Below are positions 1-8,738 of a stretch of 64,000 nucleotides of DNA, in pieces. Under the pieces are notes generated by a model. The model ran no database searches. It was not told the DNA's origin and saw nothing but the letters and a program-made list of their open reading frames with translations. The stretch spans positions 124,001-188,000 of the forward strand of contig CAXRDE010000024.1 in the NCBI GenBank assembly GCA_964229355.1, read 5' to 3'. The stretch comes from CAXRDE01 sp964229355. GTDB taxonomy: Bacteria; Cyanobacteriota; Sericytochromatia; UBA7694. Position 1 is the stretch's first letter, and every line of letters begins with the position of its first letter. Both the position numbers and the translations under genes were made by a program.

Positions 1-2
1 TG

Positions 3-272
3 GTTTCGAGCCAGAAAGATCCCCAGCTGGAGGGCCTGGTGTTTCAGGTCCTTCAGGTGCTCGATATGCAAGGCAAGCCCGCCAATAATTATGTGGTGGC
101 TATCGACGCCGTGGGTGCGGGTGTGGGCGAAGTGGTCATGTATGCTTCGGGCTCTTCGGCCCGTCAGACACGCGTTACTCACAACAAACCCTGCGATGCC
201 GTGATTATGGCGATTGTGGATCAGTGGAGTACCGAAGACGGACAGGTGTACAACAAGGCTGAAGACGCATGA
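3..272 (+). CDS. EutN/CcmL-family microcompartment vertex protein, 5' end missing
   Basis: Only the last 89 codons lie in the window; the frame is open to the left edge, so the start is outside. The visible protein has the family hallmarks: SSQKDPQLEGL near the start, then AIDAVGAGVGEVV and the SGSSARQT loop, followed by a DAVIMAIVD strand. EutN/CcmL/PduN proteins form pentamers that cap the vertices of bacterial microcompartment shells. The stop overlaps the start of the aldehyde dehydrogenase gene in an ATGA arrangement, so the two are translationally coupled. This fits the tail of a catabolic microcompartment operon that continues to the left. The visible GTG at 39 is internal to the domain and is not the true start. 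Confidence 0.9.
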   Translation, partial: VSSQKDPQLEGLVFQVLQVLDMQGKPANNYVVAIDAVGAGVGEVVMYASGSSARQTRVTHNKPCDAVIMAIVDQWSTEDGQVYNKAEDA

Positions 273-1705
273 ATATTTCTGAGGACAAAATTCGCGCCAT
301 TGTGGAGCGGGTGGTACATCGGGTGCAAAGTCAGCAACCCGCAAGTGCGCCCGCTTTTAGCCAGGTGCTCAACAGTGGCGATTTAGGCATTTATGAAGAT
401 GTCGATACCGCCGTGAAAGCGGCCAGTCGAGCGTTTGTACAGTACGCGGAGTACTCGTTTGAGTTCCGTAAGCAAATGATTCAGGCGATTCGCCAGGCCT
501 GTCATCAGCACGTGGAGCAGGTTTCTCGCATGGCCGTGGAAGAAACGGGCCTCGGTCGCTATGAAGATAAAATTGCCAAAAATGTCCTCGCCATCGATAA
601 AACACCGGGGCCTGAGAGCTTGACCACCCAGGCCCGCAGCGGTGATTTGGGGCTTACCATCAACGAACGGGCACCCTTTGGCGTGATTGCCAGCATTACC
701 CCCTGCACCAATCCCACCGAGACCATTATTAACAACGCCATTGGCATTCTCTCGGGCGGCAACACGGTGGTGTTTTGCCCGCACCCTTCTGCCCAGCGGG
801 TGTGCACCTACATGATTAATGTGATCAATCAGGCCATTATGCAGGCCGGAGGCCCGCCAGATCTGGTGACCTCGCTGCGGGCGCCCAGCATCGAGCAGGC
901 CCAACAGGTCATGGTACACAAAGACGTGCGCTTGCTGGTGGTAACCGGGGGGCCTGCGGTGGTACAAAAGGCCATGCAGAGTGGTAAAAAAGTGGTGGGA
1001 GCCGGTCCGGGTAATCCCCCTGTGGTGGTAGATGAAACCGCCAACCTGGTGCAGGCAGGCCGCGATATTGTCAGAGGGGCCAGCCTCGATAACAACATTA
1101 TTTGCCTCGATGAAAAAGAACTGATCGTGGTGGAATCGGTGGCCGATCGCCTGAAGCAAGAAATGCTCAACAACGGCGCCTATGAGGTCAAAGGCTGGCA
1201 TTTAAAACAGCTCGAAAAGCTCTTGCTCAAAGAAAACAAAGGCCCCCGGGTACACAGTGTCAGCCATAAAGAATGGATTGGCAAAGATGCCCATGTGCTG
1301 CTTGAAGCCATTGGGATTCAGGCAGACCCGAGCGTACGCCTGATTATTGCCGAAACCGACGAAAACCATCCCTTTGTGTGGACTGAGCTGTTGACGCCGG
1401 TACTGCCCATGGTGCGCGTGAGCAACGTGGATTACGCCATTGCCCTGGCCAAAGAAGCCGAGCACGGTTTTGGCCACACCGCCGTGATGCATTCTCACAA
1501 TATTGAAAAGCTTTCTAAAATGGCGCGGGTCATGAACACCTCCATCTTTGTGAAAAACGGTCCTGCGGTAGCGGGGATCGGTTTTGGCGGTGAGGGGCAT
1601 ACCTCTTTTACCATTGCCAGCCCCACCGGAGACGGTGTCACCCAGGCCAGCACCTTTACGCGGGATCGCCGCTGTACCCTGGTGGACAGTTTCCGCATTA
1701 TTTAA
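269..1705 (+). CDS. CoA-acylating aldehyde dehydrogenase, PduP/EutE type
   Basis: The 478-residue protein is the usual length for microcompartment aldehyde dehydrogenases, which convert an aldehyde, NAD+ and CoA to acyl-CoA. Cys279 in the NNIICLDEKE segment aligns with the catalytic cysteine of PduP/EutE, and the SITPCTNPTETIINN segment (about 142-157) is the nucleotide-binding signature. Residues 1-20 form a short amphipathic helix (ISEDKIRAIVERVVHRV) separated from the enzyme by a Pro/Ala/Gln linker, as in encapsulation peptides that direct enzymes into the shell. It overlaps the vertex-protein gene by 4 bases. The substrate (acetaldehyde, propionaldehyde or lactaldehyde) cannot be read from this fragment, because the signature enzyme would lie to the left. 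Confidence 0.92.
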   Translation: MNISEDKIRAIVERVVHRVQSQQPASAPAFSQVLNSGDLGIYEDVDTAVKAASRAFVQYAEYSFEFRKQMIQAIRQACHQHVEQVSRMAVEETGLGRYEDKIAKNVLAIDKTPGPESLTTQARSGDLGLTINERAPFGVIASITPCTNPTETIINNAIGILSGGNTVVFCPHPSAQRVCTYMINVINQAIMQAGGPPDLVTSLRAPSIEQAQQVMVHKDVRLLVVTGGPAVVQKAMQSGKKVVGAGPGNPPVVVDETANLVQAGRDIVRGASLDNNIICLDEKELIVVESVADRLKQEMLNNGAYEVKGWHLKQLEKLLLKENKGPRVHSVSHKEWIGKDAHVLLEAIGIQADPSVRLIIAETDENHPFVWTELLTPVLPMVRVSNVDYAIALAKEAEHGFGHTAVMHSHNIEKLSKMARVMNTSIFVKNGPAVAGIGFGGEGHTSFTIASPTGDGVTQASTFTRDRRCTLVDSFRII

Positions 1706-1763
1706 GCCAGAACGTCCTGAAATCCCCTAGGCTCTTACAATAAGCCAATGGCATACTGTAGGC

Positions 1764-2648
1764 ATGTCAAACAGTATCTGGGATGAAATTCGCGCCTACC
1801 CCAAGGTGTTTCCACAACCGTTAAAGCCGCCGCACAGCATTTGGGTAATTGCCCATCGGGGCGCTTCAAAAGAAGCCCCTGAAAACACGCTGCCCGCCAT
1901 GGAACTGGCCATTGAGCAGGGTGCGGATATGATTGAGCTGGATGTGTGTCTGTCCAAAGACGGTGAAATGGTGGTGCACCACGACCGCACCCTGCGGCGC
2001 ACCACCAACGGCACGGGGCGCGTCAACCAGAAAACCCTCGCGGAGCTCAAAGCCCTGGATGCAGGCTCCTGGTTTGATCCCCGCTTTGCCGGAGTGCAAA
2101 TTCCCACCCTGCGGGAAGTGCTTGAGGTTACCGCAGGCAAAATTATGCTCAATGTGGAAATTAAAAAAGAAGCGGTTCACCCCCATAACCAGGACTTTGA
2201 AGAGCGTTTGTTGGCCCTGCTTGAGGAATTTGAGATGATTCCGCACACCATGGTGTCCTCTTTTAATACCTTAACCCTCGTGCGGGTCAAAGAAATTAAC
2301 CCTCGCGTTTCCACCGCGCTGCTGTACGGCAACACCATCCGCACCAATTTGCGGCCTAAAATTCCCATTTACGGTTATCAGGCGTATCAGCTGGTGCTGC
2401 GCACCCGTGCGGACTCGCTGAACGTGCGCCGTAATTTGGTGACCCGCGGCTTTTTAAAACGCAGTCAAGAAACCGGCGTGCGCATTCACACCTTTACGGT
2501 GGACCAGCCCAAGCTTATGAAGCGTCTGATTCAGCGCCAGGTGAACGGAATTATTACCAATTGCCCCACCCGCTTGCAAAACTGGCTGTACAAGCAACAG
2601 GCCAAGGGCAAAGGCCCCCGGTTTTTCAAAAAGAAAGTTACTGACTAA
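1764..2648 (+). CDS. Glycerophosphodiester phosphodiesterase (GDPD family)
   Basis: This 294-residue protein hydrolyses glycerophosphodiesters to glycerol-3-phosphate and an alcohol. The GDPD signature is complete near the N terminus: AHRGASKEAPENT puts His31, Arg32, Glu40 and Asn41 in place, IELDV gives Glu58 and Asp60, and VVHHD gives His73. The C-terminal TVDQP motif and the GIITNCP end of the TIM barrel are also visible. There is no signal peptide, so it should act in the cytoplasm (UgpQ-like rather than GlpQ-like). The next gene starts 4 bases downstream. A clear Shine-Dalgarno sequence is lacking; only AGG lies just ahead of the ATG. Confidence 0.9.
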   Translation: MSNSIWDEIRAYPKVFPQPLKPPHSIWVIAHRGASKEAPENTLPAMELAIEQGADMIELDVCLSKDGEMVVHHDRTLRRTTNGTGRVNQKTLAELKALDAGSWFDPRFAGVQIPTLREVLEVTAGKIMLNVEIKKEAVHPHNQDFEERLLALLEEFEMIPHTMVSSFNTLTLVRVKEINPRVSTALLYGNTIRTNLRPKIPIYGYQAYQLVLRTRADSLNVRRNLVTRGFLKRSQETGVRIHTFTVDQPKLMKRLIQRQVNGIITNCPTRLQNWLYKQQAKGKGPRFFKKKVTD

Positions 2649-2652
2649 GCCC

Positions 2653-4785
2653 ATGCAGGATTTTCCTTCACGCTTGCAACAGGCACTGGCCTGGCATGCT
2701 GAAGGAGAGCTGACCCGGGCCTGGGCGCTTTATGAGCAGCTGGCACAAGCGGCGCAGGCGACACCGGTGTACAGTCTGGCTTTGACTGTGTTGGCCTTGC
2801 AAACCGGACAAAATGTGCTGGCACGGCAAGGCTTACAGCGCTTTCTAAGGCAAGCTCCCACCCCCCGCCAGCAGGTAGCCTCTCTGTTGCAATTGCCGGT
2901 GTTACTCTGGCCCGTGGTGTTGTTTTATTTTAAAACCCAGGCTTTTACACTGTTGCCCCCCTGGCCTTTGGCCCTGGCGGAACGTCTGCCCCATTTGCCG
3001 CCGGTGATGGCGGCCCAGGCACAGTATTTGCAGCTTTTGTTGGGGTTTGTCTTGCAACCGGCAAGCGGTGTACAGGCAGCCCGGGACTTTTTGCAGCGGC
3101 AGGAGCCGTTGCCCTTGCCCATGGCTCCCCAGGCCCTGTGGGCCCATGCGGCCCGCGCAGAGGTGCTACGCTATCTGCGCCATCACCAGGGCCGTGGCCC
3201 CACGCCGCTGCCGCTGCTGGCGCAAATTGAGGGCCTACAGCAAGAAATTGCCCATGGACTTCAGGCCCATGAGCGGGCCGTGGCTTACGACCTGTTGGCA
3301 CGGCTCTATTTGCTGGCCCATCAAGAGCCCCGTGCTCAGCAGGCCTTTGCTCAGGCTGCCCACTGCGAGCCCACTGCCTTTCGCCAACTGCAGCAGGCCC
3401 TGTGCCATGATCCCCTTTTGCCCCACGCCCCGGCTGCCATTGAAGCCGAGTATCAGCGGCTATGGCATGGGGTAGACGGGCTGACACAACCCCTCTTTTT
3501 GGAGCAGATCTTAAGCCAGGCTGAAGGGGGGCTTTTTACCCTCTTTGATTGGAATTATGTGCACCCTCAGGATCATCTCTTGCGTCAGCACGCCGGGCGC
3601 CGATTTCAATGGCAGCACCCCCTGCCAACGCAGCCGCCGCTTTCCAACGCTTCCGGTCGGGCGCTGGGCATTGTGGTCACCCCCGGTCAAGAGGGCATGT
3701 TCTACTTTGCCCACCATGTGCTTCTGCGTCAGCTGCGTGCTGAAGTGCCCGACTTAACGCTGCATCTTATCACCTTTGCCTCCCATGCCATCTGGGACCA
3801 TTTGCAGGCGGTGTGTCCAGGCTTGCAGGTGCACGAGCTCTCGCCCCAATGGGGTTCGGCCTTTTACGGGCCTGGGTTTTATCAGCAGATGATGGCAGTG
3901 CGGCAATGGGGCTTGCAGTGGGTGTATTTTTGGGAAGTGGGTACCGATGCCCTGAGTTTTCTGCTGCCCTTTTTTCGTTTGGCACCGGTGCAGTGGACCT
4001 CATGGGGCTCGGTGAGCTCCACGGGCCACCCGGCAATCGATGCCTTTCTGACCACCCCCATGCTAACGCCTCCTGAGCTGGCCCCTGCTCAATTTACCGA
4101 ACGCTGTGTGTATCTGCCGCAGATGTCGGTGGGCTTTTTGCCCGAAGAACTGCCCGCAGAACTGCCTGAGCTCCCGGCTTCCCTTGCTCCTGAAGACACG
4201 CTGTGCCGCATTGGCTGCCTGCATACCCCCCGCAAAAACAGCACGGCTTTTTTAACGGCTTTGGCAGCGATTGTTACGCAGCATCTCCAGGCGTATCCTG
4301 AACGGCCCATACAGTTGGTGATGATTGAAAGCCCCAATGCCCACTGGCAACAGGTCTTTGCAGAGCGGGTGCGTCAGGCTTTGGGGGAACATGCGGGCTG
4401 TGTGCGGTGGTTGTCTCGCCTGTCGCCCACAGACTTTGACGAAACCCTGGCCCGCATGGACTTTTTGCTGGATGCTTTTCCTTTTGGGGGGGGCAAGCTG
4501 GCCTACGATAGCTTGCGTTACGGTGTGCCCATGGTGACCTTACAGGGCACCCATTTGCGGGGCCGCATTCCCAGCTGTTTTTATACGGAGTTAGCCATTT
4601 ATGACGCGCAATTTCCCTGTGCCACTTCCGTCGACGCATATATGGCCACGGCGCTTCAGCTCATACAACAGCCTGAACTGCGCCAGTCTCTGCGTGAGCG
4701 TATTTTAAAGGCCCGTCATCATTTGACCCGGCGGGCCCTGGCCAGGGACTTTTGCACGGCACTTGAGGCCATGCTTTGCAGATAA
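2653..4785 (+). CDS. O-GlcNAc transferase/SPINDLY-like protein with N-terminal TPR-like helices
   Basis: This is a 710-residue protein. Residues 1 to about 270 are alanine/glutamine/leucine-rich helices that look like degenerate TPR units. From about 330 to the end the sequence resembles the catalytic half of family 41 glycosyltransferases (OGT/SPINDLY): VQWTSWGSVSSTG, then an IGCLHTPRKNS segment, then LLDAFPFGGGKLAYDSL and YGVPMVTLQGTHLRGR, which match the nucleotide-sugar-binding region. Bacterial members modify proteins or glycans with a sugar; the substrate here is unknown. It has no signal peptide. It follows the GDPD gene by 4 bases, so it is probably co-transcribed. The match is to motifs I remember, and I cannot assign the donor sugar. 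Confidence 0.72.
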   Translation: MQDFPSRLQQALAWHAEGELTRAWALYEQLAQAAQATPVYSLALTVLALQTGQNVLARQGLQRFLRQAPTPRQQVASLLQLPVLLWPVVLFYFKTQAFTLLPPWPLALAERLPHLPPVMAAQAQYLQLLLGFVLQPASGVQAARDFLQRQEPLPLPMAPQALWAHAARAEVLRYLRHHQGRGPTPLPLLAQIEGLQQEIAHGLQAHERAVAYDLLARLYLLAHQEPRAQQAFAQAAHCEPTAFRQLQQALCHDPLLPHAPAAIEAEYQRLWHGVDGLTQPLFLEQILSQAEGGLFTLFDWNYVHPQDHLLRQHAGRRFQWQHPLPTQPPLSNASGRALGIVVTPGQEGMFYFAHHVLLRQLRAEVPDLTLHLITFASHAIWDHLQAVCPGLQVHELSPQWGSAFYGPGFYQQMMAVRQWGLQWVYFWEVGTDALSFLLPFFRLAPVQWTSWGSVSSTGHPAIDAFLTTPMLTPPELAPAQFTERCVYLPQMSVGFLPEELPAELPELPASLAPEDTLCRIGCLHTPRKNSTAFLTALAAIVTQHLQAYPERPIQLVMIESPNAHWQQVFAERVRQALGEHAGCVRWLSRLSPTDFDETLARMDFLLDAFPFGGGKLAYDSLRYGVPMVTLQGTHLRGRIPSCFYTELAIYDAQFPCATSVDAYMATALQLIQQPELRQSLRERILKARHHLTRRALARDFCTALEAMLCR

Positions 4786-4849
4786 TCCCCTCTATCTGGC
4801 AGGCAAAGGCCCTTGCCCCCTGTTAAACTAGAGACAGAAAGGCTCAGCA

Positions 4850-5668
4850 ATGTCCGTATCCATGCTTATGAAGACTCCGAATACCTCCTCTGTCCCCTCC
4901 TCCACGAAAGTCAAAGACGAATCGTTCCTTGTGGAGGTGTTTTCTGCCATTCAAGGAGAAGGGCCCATTGTGGGCACCCGGCAAATCTTTATTCGCTATC
5001 TGGGTTGCCATATTCAGTGCGCTTATTGTGATACGCCAGCGACCCACACCAAACAGCGCCAGTGTCGCGTGGAGCGCACGCCGGGTGTGCGGGATTTTGA
5101 GCCCCTGGCCAACCCTGTGTCTCACACCGCCCTGTTGCAGGCCATTGACCAGCTAGAGTCTTTTCCTGGTTTACACGACAGTATTTCCATTACCGGGGGC
5201 GAGCCCTTGCAACATCTGCGTTCCTTAAAGGGCCTGATTCCCCTGCTCAAGCCCCGTTTTTCGCTGTACTTGGAAACCGATGGGATTTTGCACCAGGCGC
5301 TGGCCGAAGTGGCCGATGACTTTGATTGGATTGGCATGGACATGAAATTGCCTAGCGCCACCGGTCTGCAGCCCTATTGGCAAGAGCATACTCAGTTTTT
5401 ACACGTGGCGGTGCAAAGCCGTAGCGCGGTGTTTGTGAAGCTGGTGGTCAGTCAAAAGACCCCCGACGAAGAAATTCAGCAGGCGGTATCCATTATTGCT
5501 GCGGAAGATCCCAACACCCTGCTGGTGATTCAGCCGGTTACGCCCTATGGTGTGGTGCGTCACCCACCCACTCCCGAACAAATTTTGCGCTGGCAAACCC
5601 TGGCGAAAGCTGAACTTAAACAGGTGCGGGTCATTCCCCAAACCCACAAAATGATGGGGCAGATTTAA
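4850..5668 (+). CDS. queE: 7-carboxy-7-deazaguanine synthase QueE
   Basis: QueE is the radical SAM enzyme that contracts the ring of 6-carboxy-tetrahydropterin to give the 7-deazaguanine core of queuosine and related bases. The 272-residue protein shows EVFSAIQGEGPIVG (QGEG at 35-38), the CX3CX2C cluster motif at Cys53, Cys57 and Cys60, and the SAM-contacting SITGGEPL strand-loop. The first 20 residues are a polar tail not typical of the family; Met5 and Met7 are possible later starts. AAGG lies about 8 bases before the ATG. No other queuosine genes are in the window. Its 3' end overlaps the convergent TPR gene by 4 bases. Confidence 0.9.
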   Translation: MSVSMLMKTPNTSSVPSSTKVKDESFLVEVFSAIQGEGPIVGTRQIFIRYLGCHIQCAYCDTPATHTKQRQCRVERTPGVRDFEPLANPVSHTALLQAIDQLESFPGLHDSISITGGEPLQHLRSLKGLIPLLKPRFSLYLETDGILHQALAEVADDFDWIGMDMKLPSATGLQPYWQEHTQFLHVAVQSRSAVFVKLVVSQKTPDEEIQQAVSIIAAEDPNTLLVIQPVTPYGVVRHPPTPEQILRWQTLAKAELKQVRVIPQTHKMMGQI

Positions 5669-6594
5669 AGCATCCCCTTTAAATGGTGAAACAAGTGGTT
5701 CACATGCTCCCAGCCTGACAGGGAGCGCATTTGGCTTTGAAAGGGCTCCCGTGTACTTTCAAGTTGCTCTTTTAAATAGCCAAAGCGTTGCTCAAGTTTT
5801 TGCAGGCGCTTTTGCACTTCGCTCTCATGATCTCCCAGGGGAGCCTGATCCATGCGTATGCCAATGACCACACGGGTGAGTTCACTAAAATATTTTTGCA
5901 CCTCTGCGCGAAACTGCCGGAGCAAAAGAAAGGTTTTTTTGAGGGCTTCTAAGCGGGCCAGGTTTTCACTAACCTGTTCCAATTGCTCGTGAAGGTTGTC
6001 GGTATCTGGAAAGCCTTTTTCTAACTGCATGACCAGCATTTGCACCAGGGTTTCGAGGCTGGCCTGACGGCTATAAACCAGGGCTTCGTTATGCAATAGT
6101 GCATGGTCCAGCTCCATGTTGATCAAGCGGTGATGCACTTCTAAAAGCAATGAAATACGTCGCACTTCAAAGAGGGGTTCCGCCAGGGGCGGTGGGGTGT
6201 CTCCCAGAGAGCCTCCCAGATCTTGCAGGCGGTCTTGCATGGCGTTTAACTGCTGCACAGACTGTAAGGTCATGAGCAGATCCTGAGCGTCTTCACGGGA
6301 CTCATCCTGATCCAGGGTGCGCTCGGCATAGTGAATGGCGGCGGTGGGGTCTCCTACCAAATAGAGCCAATAGCTGAGACCCAGAAGGGCTTCCGGCCAC
6401 TCGGGTTTATACATGAGGGCTTCAATGAAAGCGCTGGCGGCCTCCAGGGTTGGGTCTTCAGCGGGATTGTCCTGAGGCGCCTGCATGCGCTTGAGCGCGG
6501 CCATGCCCTGGTGAAAGACTTTCACATGGGGGGCGTCCTCCTGATGGCTGAGATCGGCTTCGGTAGCCTGTAGATGTTGCCAGAGGTCACTCAC
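5665..6594 (-). CDS. TPR/coiled-coil protein of unknown function
   Basis: I chose the GTG at 6594 because it overlaps the stop of the upstream TraB/GumN gene in a GTGA arrangement; the longer open frame upstream of it is the shadow of that gene. The resulting 309-residue protein begins SDLWQHLQATEADLS. Residues about 50-125 look like one or two TPR helices (EALLGLSYWLYLVGDPTAAIHYAERTL). Residues about 190-300 are long charged helices of probable coiled coil (LEQVSENLARLEALKK, then LQKLEQRFGYLKEQLES). There is no signal peptide. It is the last gene of a four-gene minus-strand operon with a DnaJ variant, suggesting a scaffold or partner role, but I do not recognise a family. Confidence 0.75.
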   Translation of the reverse strand: MSDLWQHLQATEADLSHQEDAPHVKVFHQGMAALKRMQAPQDNPAEDPTLEAASAFIEALMYKPEWPEALLGLSYWLYLVGDPTAAIHYAERTLDQDESREDAQDLLMTLQSVQQLNAMQDRLQDLGGSLGDTPPPLAEPLFEVRRISLLLEVHHRLINMELDHALLHNEALVYSRQASLETLVQMLVMQLEKGFPDTDNLHEQLEQVSENLARLEALKKTFLLLRQFRAEVQKYFSELTRVVIGIRMDQAPLGDHESEVQKRLQKLEQRFGYLKEQLESTREPFQSQMRSLSGWEHVNHLFHHLKGML

Positions 6595-7658
6595 GGCGTT
6601 ACCCCTTCCACTTGCTCCACTGTGAATCCAGCGGCCCTGAGTTGGGCAATTAGTCCGTCCTCGCCTAACAGGTGTAAGCTGCCAACGGCGACCACAACGC
6701 CCCGATTTTCCATGACGGGCTGTAGGGTGGCGAACCATTTTTGGTTGCGGGTTACGAGGGTTTGCTTATACAGAGCGGGGGATTCTTTTTTCAAATCTTC
6801 AATGCCTTGTTCCAGGGCTTCGAGCTCGCTCTGGTTGTAAGAGCTGACGGTTTCCTGGAGTCCGCGGGCGGTGTTTTGCACCGGTTGTTTTAAGCTCTCT
6901 TGGATCAGGCGTAGATGTTCTTCAAAGGGAATAGCCGCCATCATATCCAATTGCTCAAAGGCGGTCTCCAGGTAGTTAACCGGGACCTGATGGGTCTGGG
7001 CATGTTCGCGGAGTAAATTATCCATGATGCGTTGCGGGTCTTGAATCGCCTCGGCGGGCGGGGTTGCCAATAAAATGTTTACGTACCAGGCCTGAAGGAG
7101 CGGAATCACCGTGGGGGGCAGGCCCAAGCTGGCCAGTCGGATGGCCAGGGCGTTTGTACTGGCATTGTCGAGGGCCTGTACCAGCTTTTGCTCTGGATCC
7201 AGGGTTTTTTCGAGCACGGCCTGGGGGTTGCTTTCAAGCTCCCGGGTGTCGGCTTCGATATACAGCGCTGTGCTTTGTTCCAGAGCCTGGGTAAAGGTGC
7301 TGGGCCATGTGTAATCTTCCGCGAGGTTTAAGTGCACGGTCCCTACCACATAAGAGGGTTGTACACTGGCATCTGCGGCCTGGACTTTCCAGTAGAGGAT
7401 ATTTTTAAGGCGGTAGGCTGAGCCGTCGACAGTGGCGGTGGCAGGAGGACTTGCAGTGGGACTACTGCCTGGGGTGGTACTGGGGCTGGCAGTGGGCAGG
7501 CTGAGATCTGAGAGGCGCGTGGGACTGCTTTGAGCGCTGCTGGCACTGGCAGACGGAGCGGCTGGTGCTGTAGGGGCGGGGGTTGTGGGAGCACTGCATG
7601 CGGTCAGGGCATAGAGCAACGGACCCCAGATGTACTTGATGTGGAAGCGTTTGCGCAT
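6591..7658 (-). CDS. TraB/GumN family lipoprotein
   Basis: The 355-residue protein starts with a lipoprotein signal peptide whose lipobox LTAC places the lipidated cysteine at residue 21. A Ser/Thr/Pro/Ala-rich linker of about 60 residues follows. The TraB/GumN domain then runs from about 95 to the end: YVVGTVHLNL near its start, IEADTRELE, and the C-terminal NRGVVVAVGSLHLLGEDGL strand with the G-x-x-H-x-x-G pattern. Some members of this family are proposed metalloproteases (the Tiki-related fold), but most are unassigned. AAGGTG precedes the ATG by about 7 bases. It is 9 bases downstream of the DnaJ gene and overlaps the TPR gene, so it belongs to the same operon. Confidence 0.85.
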   Translation of the reverse strand: MRKRFHIKYIWGPLLYALTACSAPTTPAPTAPAAPSASASSAQSSPTRLSDLSLPTASPSTTPGSSPTASPPATATVDGSAYRLKNILYWKVQAADASVQPSYVVGTVHLNLAEDYTWPSTFTQALEQSTALYIEADTRELESNPQAVLEKTLDPEQKLVQALDNASTNALAIRLASLGLPPTVIPLLQAWYVNILLATPPAEAIQDPQRIMDNLLREHAQTHQVPVNYLETAFEQLDMMAAIPFEEHLRLIQESLKQPVQNTARGLQETVSSYNQSELEALEQGIEDLKKESPALYKQTLVTRNQKWFATLQPVMENRGVVVAVGSLHLLGEDGLIAQLRAAGFTVEQVEGVTP

Positions 7659-7667
7659 GATGACACC

Positions 7668-8723
7668 TTACCTGCTTTTTTGTAACCAGAGCTGACGTAA
7701 GGTTTCGCCAGAGCGAAACCACTTCTGGTAATTTTCTTTTTCTTCGGGGCTTAAGTCTGTGGGAATATGAATATCTACCGAGACGTACAGGTCTCCGCTG
7801 GGGCGATCTTTGAGATCTTTTAGGCCTTTGCCCCGCAGGCGAAAGCGGCGGCTGGGCTGGGTGCCAGCGGGAATTTTAAATTTGACCTGTCCGGTGAGGG
7901 TGGGCACTTTAATTTCGGCTCCCACAATGGCTTCGGTAACGGTAACAGGAACCCGACAGGCCAGATCTGCATCGTCGAGCACTTCAAAAATACCGTGGGG
8001 CAGGAGTTCAATGTGCAAATACAAATGCCCGCGCTCCTGGCCTTCTTTGAGTCCTTCGTGGGGCACCCGAATTTTTGAGCCCGAACGCACCCCGGCAGGA
8101 ATTTTTACTTCCAATTGACGGGTATCGGACACTTTGCCCGTGCCTTGACAATTGCGGCAGGTTTTCGCTCCGCTCACTTTGCCTTTGCCGCCACAGAGCA
8201 CGCAGAGCTTTTCCCGTTGAACGGGAACGGTTTTGCGGCAGCCGCTATGGGCCTCTTCTAAGGTGAGCGAAAGGTTTTGATCCAGATGCAGGTCGCGCTG
8301 GGACGGGGCGGCTTTTTTTGCTGTATTCGGCTGCGATTTCGAGGGAGGTTGGCCCCCCACAAGGTTTTCAAAAAAGCTGCCAAAGCCAAAACCTGAGCTT
8401 TTTGAGCTGCTCTTTTTAGGGCCTTCGTTGCTTTTTTTCTTTTGGCGAAAATTTTCGCTCTGTTTGAAAATGTCTTGAATGTGGCTAAAGTTTTGCTGCT
8501 CAAACCAGCTTTTATCGATGTGGCCCTGATCGTACAGGTCGCGGCGTTCGGCATCGCCCAACACTTCGTAGGCCTCGGATACCGCTTTGAATTTTTCACG
8601 GGCAGAGGGCTCGGGGTTTACATCCGGGTGATATTGGCGAGCCAGGCGACGATAAGCCTTTTTGATCTCTTGTGCCGTGGCATGTCGAGAGACTTCTAAA
8701 ATGGCGTAGTAATCTTTTTGCAC
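7668..8723 (-). CDS. dnaJ: DnaJ-type co-chaperone with a half-size zinc finger
   Basis: The 351-residue protein starts at a GTG. It has a J domain at residues 1-70 with the HPD motif at 32-34, then a Lys/Ser-rich linker with a short GFGFGSFFEN stretch instead of a long G/F region. The cysteine-rich region holds only two CXXCXGXG repeats (Cys174, 177, 189, 192), whereas type I DnaJ has four. The substrate-binding beta domains follow (IPAGVRSGSKIRVPHEG, then IPAGTQPSRRFRLRGKG). It therefore sits between type I DnaJ and zinc-free CbpA/DnaJB proteins. J proteins stimulate the ATPase of DnaK; no dnaK or grpE is in the window. It lies 15 bases downstream of the small unknown gene, within an operon. 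Confidence 0.88.
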   Translation of the reverse strand: MQKDYYAILEVSRHATAQEIKKAYRRLARQYHPDVNPEPSAREKFKAVSEAYEVLGDAERRDLYDQGHIDKSWFEQQNFSHIQDIFKQSENFRQKKKSNEGPKKSSSKSSGFGFGSFFENLVGGQPPSKSQPNTAKKAAPSQRDLHLDQNLSLTLEEAHSGCRKTVPVQREKLCVLCGGKGKVSGAKTCRNCQGTGKVSDTRQLEVKIPAGVRSGSKIRVPHEGLKEGQERGHLYLHIELLPHGIFEVLDDADLACRVPVTVTEAIVGAEIKVPTLTGQVKFKIPAGTQPSRRFRLRGKGLKDLKDRPSGDLYVSVDIHIPTDLSPEEKENYQKWFRSGETLRQLWLQKSR

Positions 8724-8738
8724 GTCGCCCCGGCAGTA

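Noticed and set aside
383..1201. 272-codon minus-strand open frame inside the aldehyde dehydrogenase gene
   Set aside because: It is His/Gly-rich shadow sequence opposite a well-recognised enzyme, with no ribosome-binding site or domain.
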